Notes under the pieces: generated by a model | Databases searched by the model: none | The model's input: the letters and a program-made list of their open reading frames with translations, nothing else | What the model was told of the DNA's origin: nothing | Position numbers and translations under genes: made by a program | In this document: positions 19,505 to 20,615 of the stretch, one piece after another | Layout of the letters: each line of letters begins with the position of its first letter | Position numbering within the stretch: the stretch's first letter is position 1 | Assembly: GCA_947448095.1 (NCBI GenBank) | Contig: CANFNN010000016.1 | Coordinates: forward strand, 1 to 20,615 | Direction: 5' to 3' | From: Bacteriovoracaceae bacterium | Lineage (GTDB): Bacteria > Bdellovibrionota > Bacteriovoracia > Bacteriovoracales > Bacteriovoracaceae | Length of the DNA: 20,615 nucleotides

Positions 19505-20615
19505 ATGAAAGAAGCGCTGATTATTCTGGGTGATCAATTATTTCCTGTTAAACATTATTCTGCCTATAAGGCCTGTGATGTTTTCATGGCCGAAGATTTA
19601 GGTCTTTGTACCCACTACAACTATCATAAACATAAACTGATTTTCTTTTTGGCATCCATGCGCACCTATGCCGATGAACTAAAAGTGAATGGCTTCAAGC
19701 TTCATTATGAAAAAATGTCCGAGCAAAGTTTTACAACGCGTCTGCGCTCATTTTTAGTCGAGAAAAAAATTACTAAAGTTAAAATGGGTGAGGTGAATGA
19801 CAAGTTTTTTGAAAAAGAACTGGAAGCGCTTTTTCATGAACTAAAAATTCCTTTCGAGTCTTTTGAAACTCCAATGTTTCTGTGCTCAAGACAAGATTTT
19901 AAAGGCTACCTTTTTTATAACCCAAAACCTTTCATGAAAACATTTTATGAGCGAGAAAGAAAGCGCTTGAAGGTGCTGCTGGATGATCAGGGGAAACCTC
20001 TCGGGGGACACTGGAGTTATGATATTGAAAACCGTAAGAAGGCTCCCAAAGATTTAACCAATAAAGACCCTCTCGTGTTTGAATCTTCTGCTCATGTTGA
20101 AAACATCAAAGTCTTGGTTGAGGATAAATTTCAGAATCATCCAGGAATGGTGGAAAATTTTTGGCTGCCTGTTTCCCGAACTGATGCGCTTAAGTCCCTT
20201 AAACATTTTCTTGATCATCATCTTGAGAATTTTGGCGCCTACCAAGATGCCATCACACCTAGATCTCCTTTTCTCTATCACTCCATTCTTTCGCCCATGA
20301 TAAACATGGGGCTACTCACCCCCGACGAAGTAATAAAAGCCGCCACCAAAAAATTTGAAACAGCGGATATTCCGCTGGCCTCACTTGAGGGATTCATCAG
20401 ACAGGTGATGGGCTGGAGAGAATTTGTGCGAGGGATTTATCAAAATTATTCTGAGATTGAGGAGACCAAGAATTTTTTTGGGCACTCGAGAAAGCTCACG
20501 CCAGATTGGTATCAAGGCAGCACGGGACTTCCTCCCGTTGATGATGCGATCAACAAGGCCAATGACTTTGGCTACGGCCACCACATCGAAAGACTGATGG
20601 TTTTATCCAACATTA
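19505..20615 (+). CDS. Cryptochrome/photolyase-related protein (FeS-BCP, PhrB-type), 3' end missing
   Basis: 370 codons are present and the frame is open at the window edge; family members are about 500 aa. L-I-I-L-G-D-Q-L opens the antenna-binding Rossmann domain; F-F-L-A-S-M-R-T-Y-A-D-E-L, F-M-K-T-F-Y-E-R-E-R-K-R, G-G-H-W-S-Y-D-I-E-N-R-K, P-R-S-P-F-L-Y-H-S-x-L-S-P-x-x-N-x-G-L-L, G-F-I-R-Q-V-M-G-W-R-E-F-V-R-G-I-Y and G-Y-G-H-H-I-E-R-L-M follow in family order. These are FAD- and iron-sulfur-containing photolyases that repair (6-4) photoproducts or act as light sensors. Most of the cysteines that bind the 4Fe-4S cluster are expected beyond the window. No Shine-Dalgarno is visible; a -10-like box ends 6 bases before the ATG. 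Confidence 0.9.
   Translation, partial: MKEALIILGDQLFPVKHYSAYKACDVFMAEDLGLCTHYNYHKHKLIFFLASMRTYADELKVNGFKLHYEKMSEQSFTTRLRSFLVEKKITKVKMGEVNDKFFEKELEALFHELKIPFESFETPMFLCSRQDFKGYLFYNPKPFMKTFYERERKRLKVLLDDQGKPLGGHWSYDIENRKKAPKDLTNKDPLVFESSAHVENIKVLVEDKFQNHPGMVENFWLPVSRTDALKSLKHFLDHHLENFGAYQDAITPRSPFLYHSILSPMINMGLLTPDEVIKAATKKFETADIPLASLEGFIRQVMGWREFVRGIYQNYSEIEETKNFFGHSRKLTPDWYQGSTGLPPVDDAINKANDFGYGHHIERLMVLSNI

Overview
The window reads as a chromosomal segment of a Gram-negative, probably Bdellovibrionota-like (Bacteriovoracia/Bdellovibrio-type) bacterium. This is inferred from moderately AT-rich DNA, a high share of Sec-exported proteins and a lipoprotein, ExbB/ExbD and an outer-membrane-type beta-barrel C-terminus, HEXXH proteases and mixed house-keeping content. 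No tRNA, rRNA, CRISPR array, insertion sequence or phage module was seen. Genes are densely packed, with several 4-base stop/start overlaps and no gene-free stretch above about 300 bases.

Region 1 (1-4654): the 5' part of a secreted TIM-barrel glycoside hydrolase (minus strand), two small hypothetical proteins, a GNAT acetyltransferase, two tandem paralogous exported proteins that each carry a full metzincin zinc motif (HEXXHxxGxxH plus a Met-turn candidate), a small four-cysteine exported protein, and an acyltransferase-3 membrane enzyme. Two strong hairpin terminators separate these units.

Region 2 (4681-8027): an exported M14 zinc carboxypeptidase, then a peroxide-defence module. It has oxyR (minus) divergent from a rubrerythrin and an overlapping rubredoxin gene. 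A near-perfect OxyR operator (three of four tetramers at exact spacing) overlaps the oxyR start codon and abuts the rubrerythrin -35 position.

Region 3 (8037-11037, minus): a tight operon exbB - exbD - fur-family regulator - parvulin PPIase - exported (alpha/alpha)-barrel glycoside hydrolase. The last gene appears to start at a non-canonical ATA codon. Divergent from it are a PuuD-type (Urate_ox_N) membrane protein and a separate small cytochrome c (11188-12317), the two halves of what is normally one PuuD protein. A VF530-family protein and two hypothetical genes follow.

Region 4 (13883-18747) is the most interesting part. Two convergent arms meet at overlapping stop codons. The plus arm encodes a divergent SelO/YdiU-family pseudokinase (476 aa) and a GT4 glycosyltransferase. 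The minus arm encodes another GT4 glycosyltransferase, an unrecognised 224-aa protein, a 59-aa peptide with a Y-x-x-P leader-like N-terminus and a two-cysteine C-terminus, and a PqqD-like 86-aa protein (RiPP recognition element fold). Together they look like an undescribed RiPP-type peptide modification locus using a SelO-like enzyme and glycosyltransferases.

Region 5 (18806-end): a DedA-family membrane protein and the first 370 codons of a cryptochrome/photolyase-related (FeS-BCP, PhrB-type) protein.

Several genes (255, 4681, 12923, 18747 minus, 19505) have a -10-like hexamer ending only about 5-13 bases before the start codon and no usable Shine-Dalgarno sequence, which suggests leaderless transcripts.
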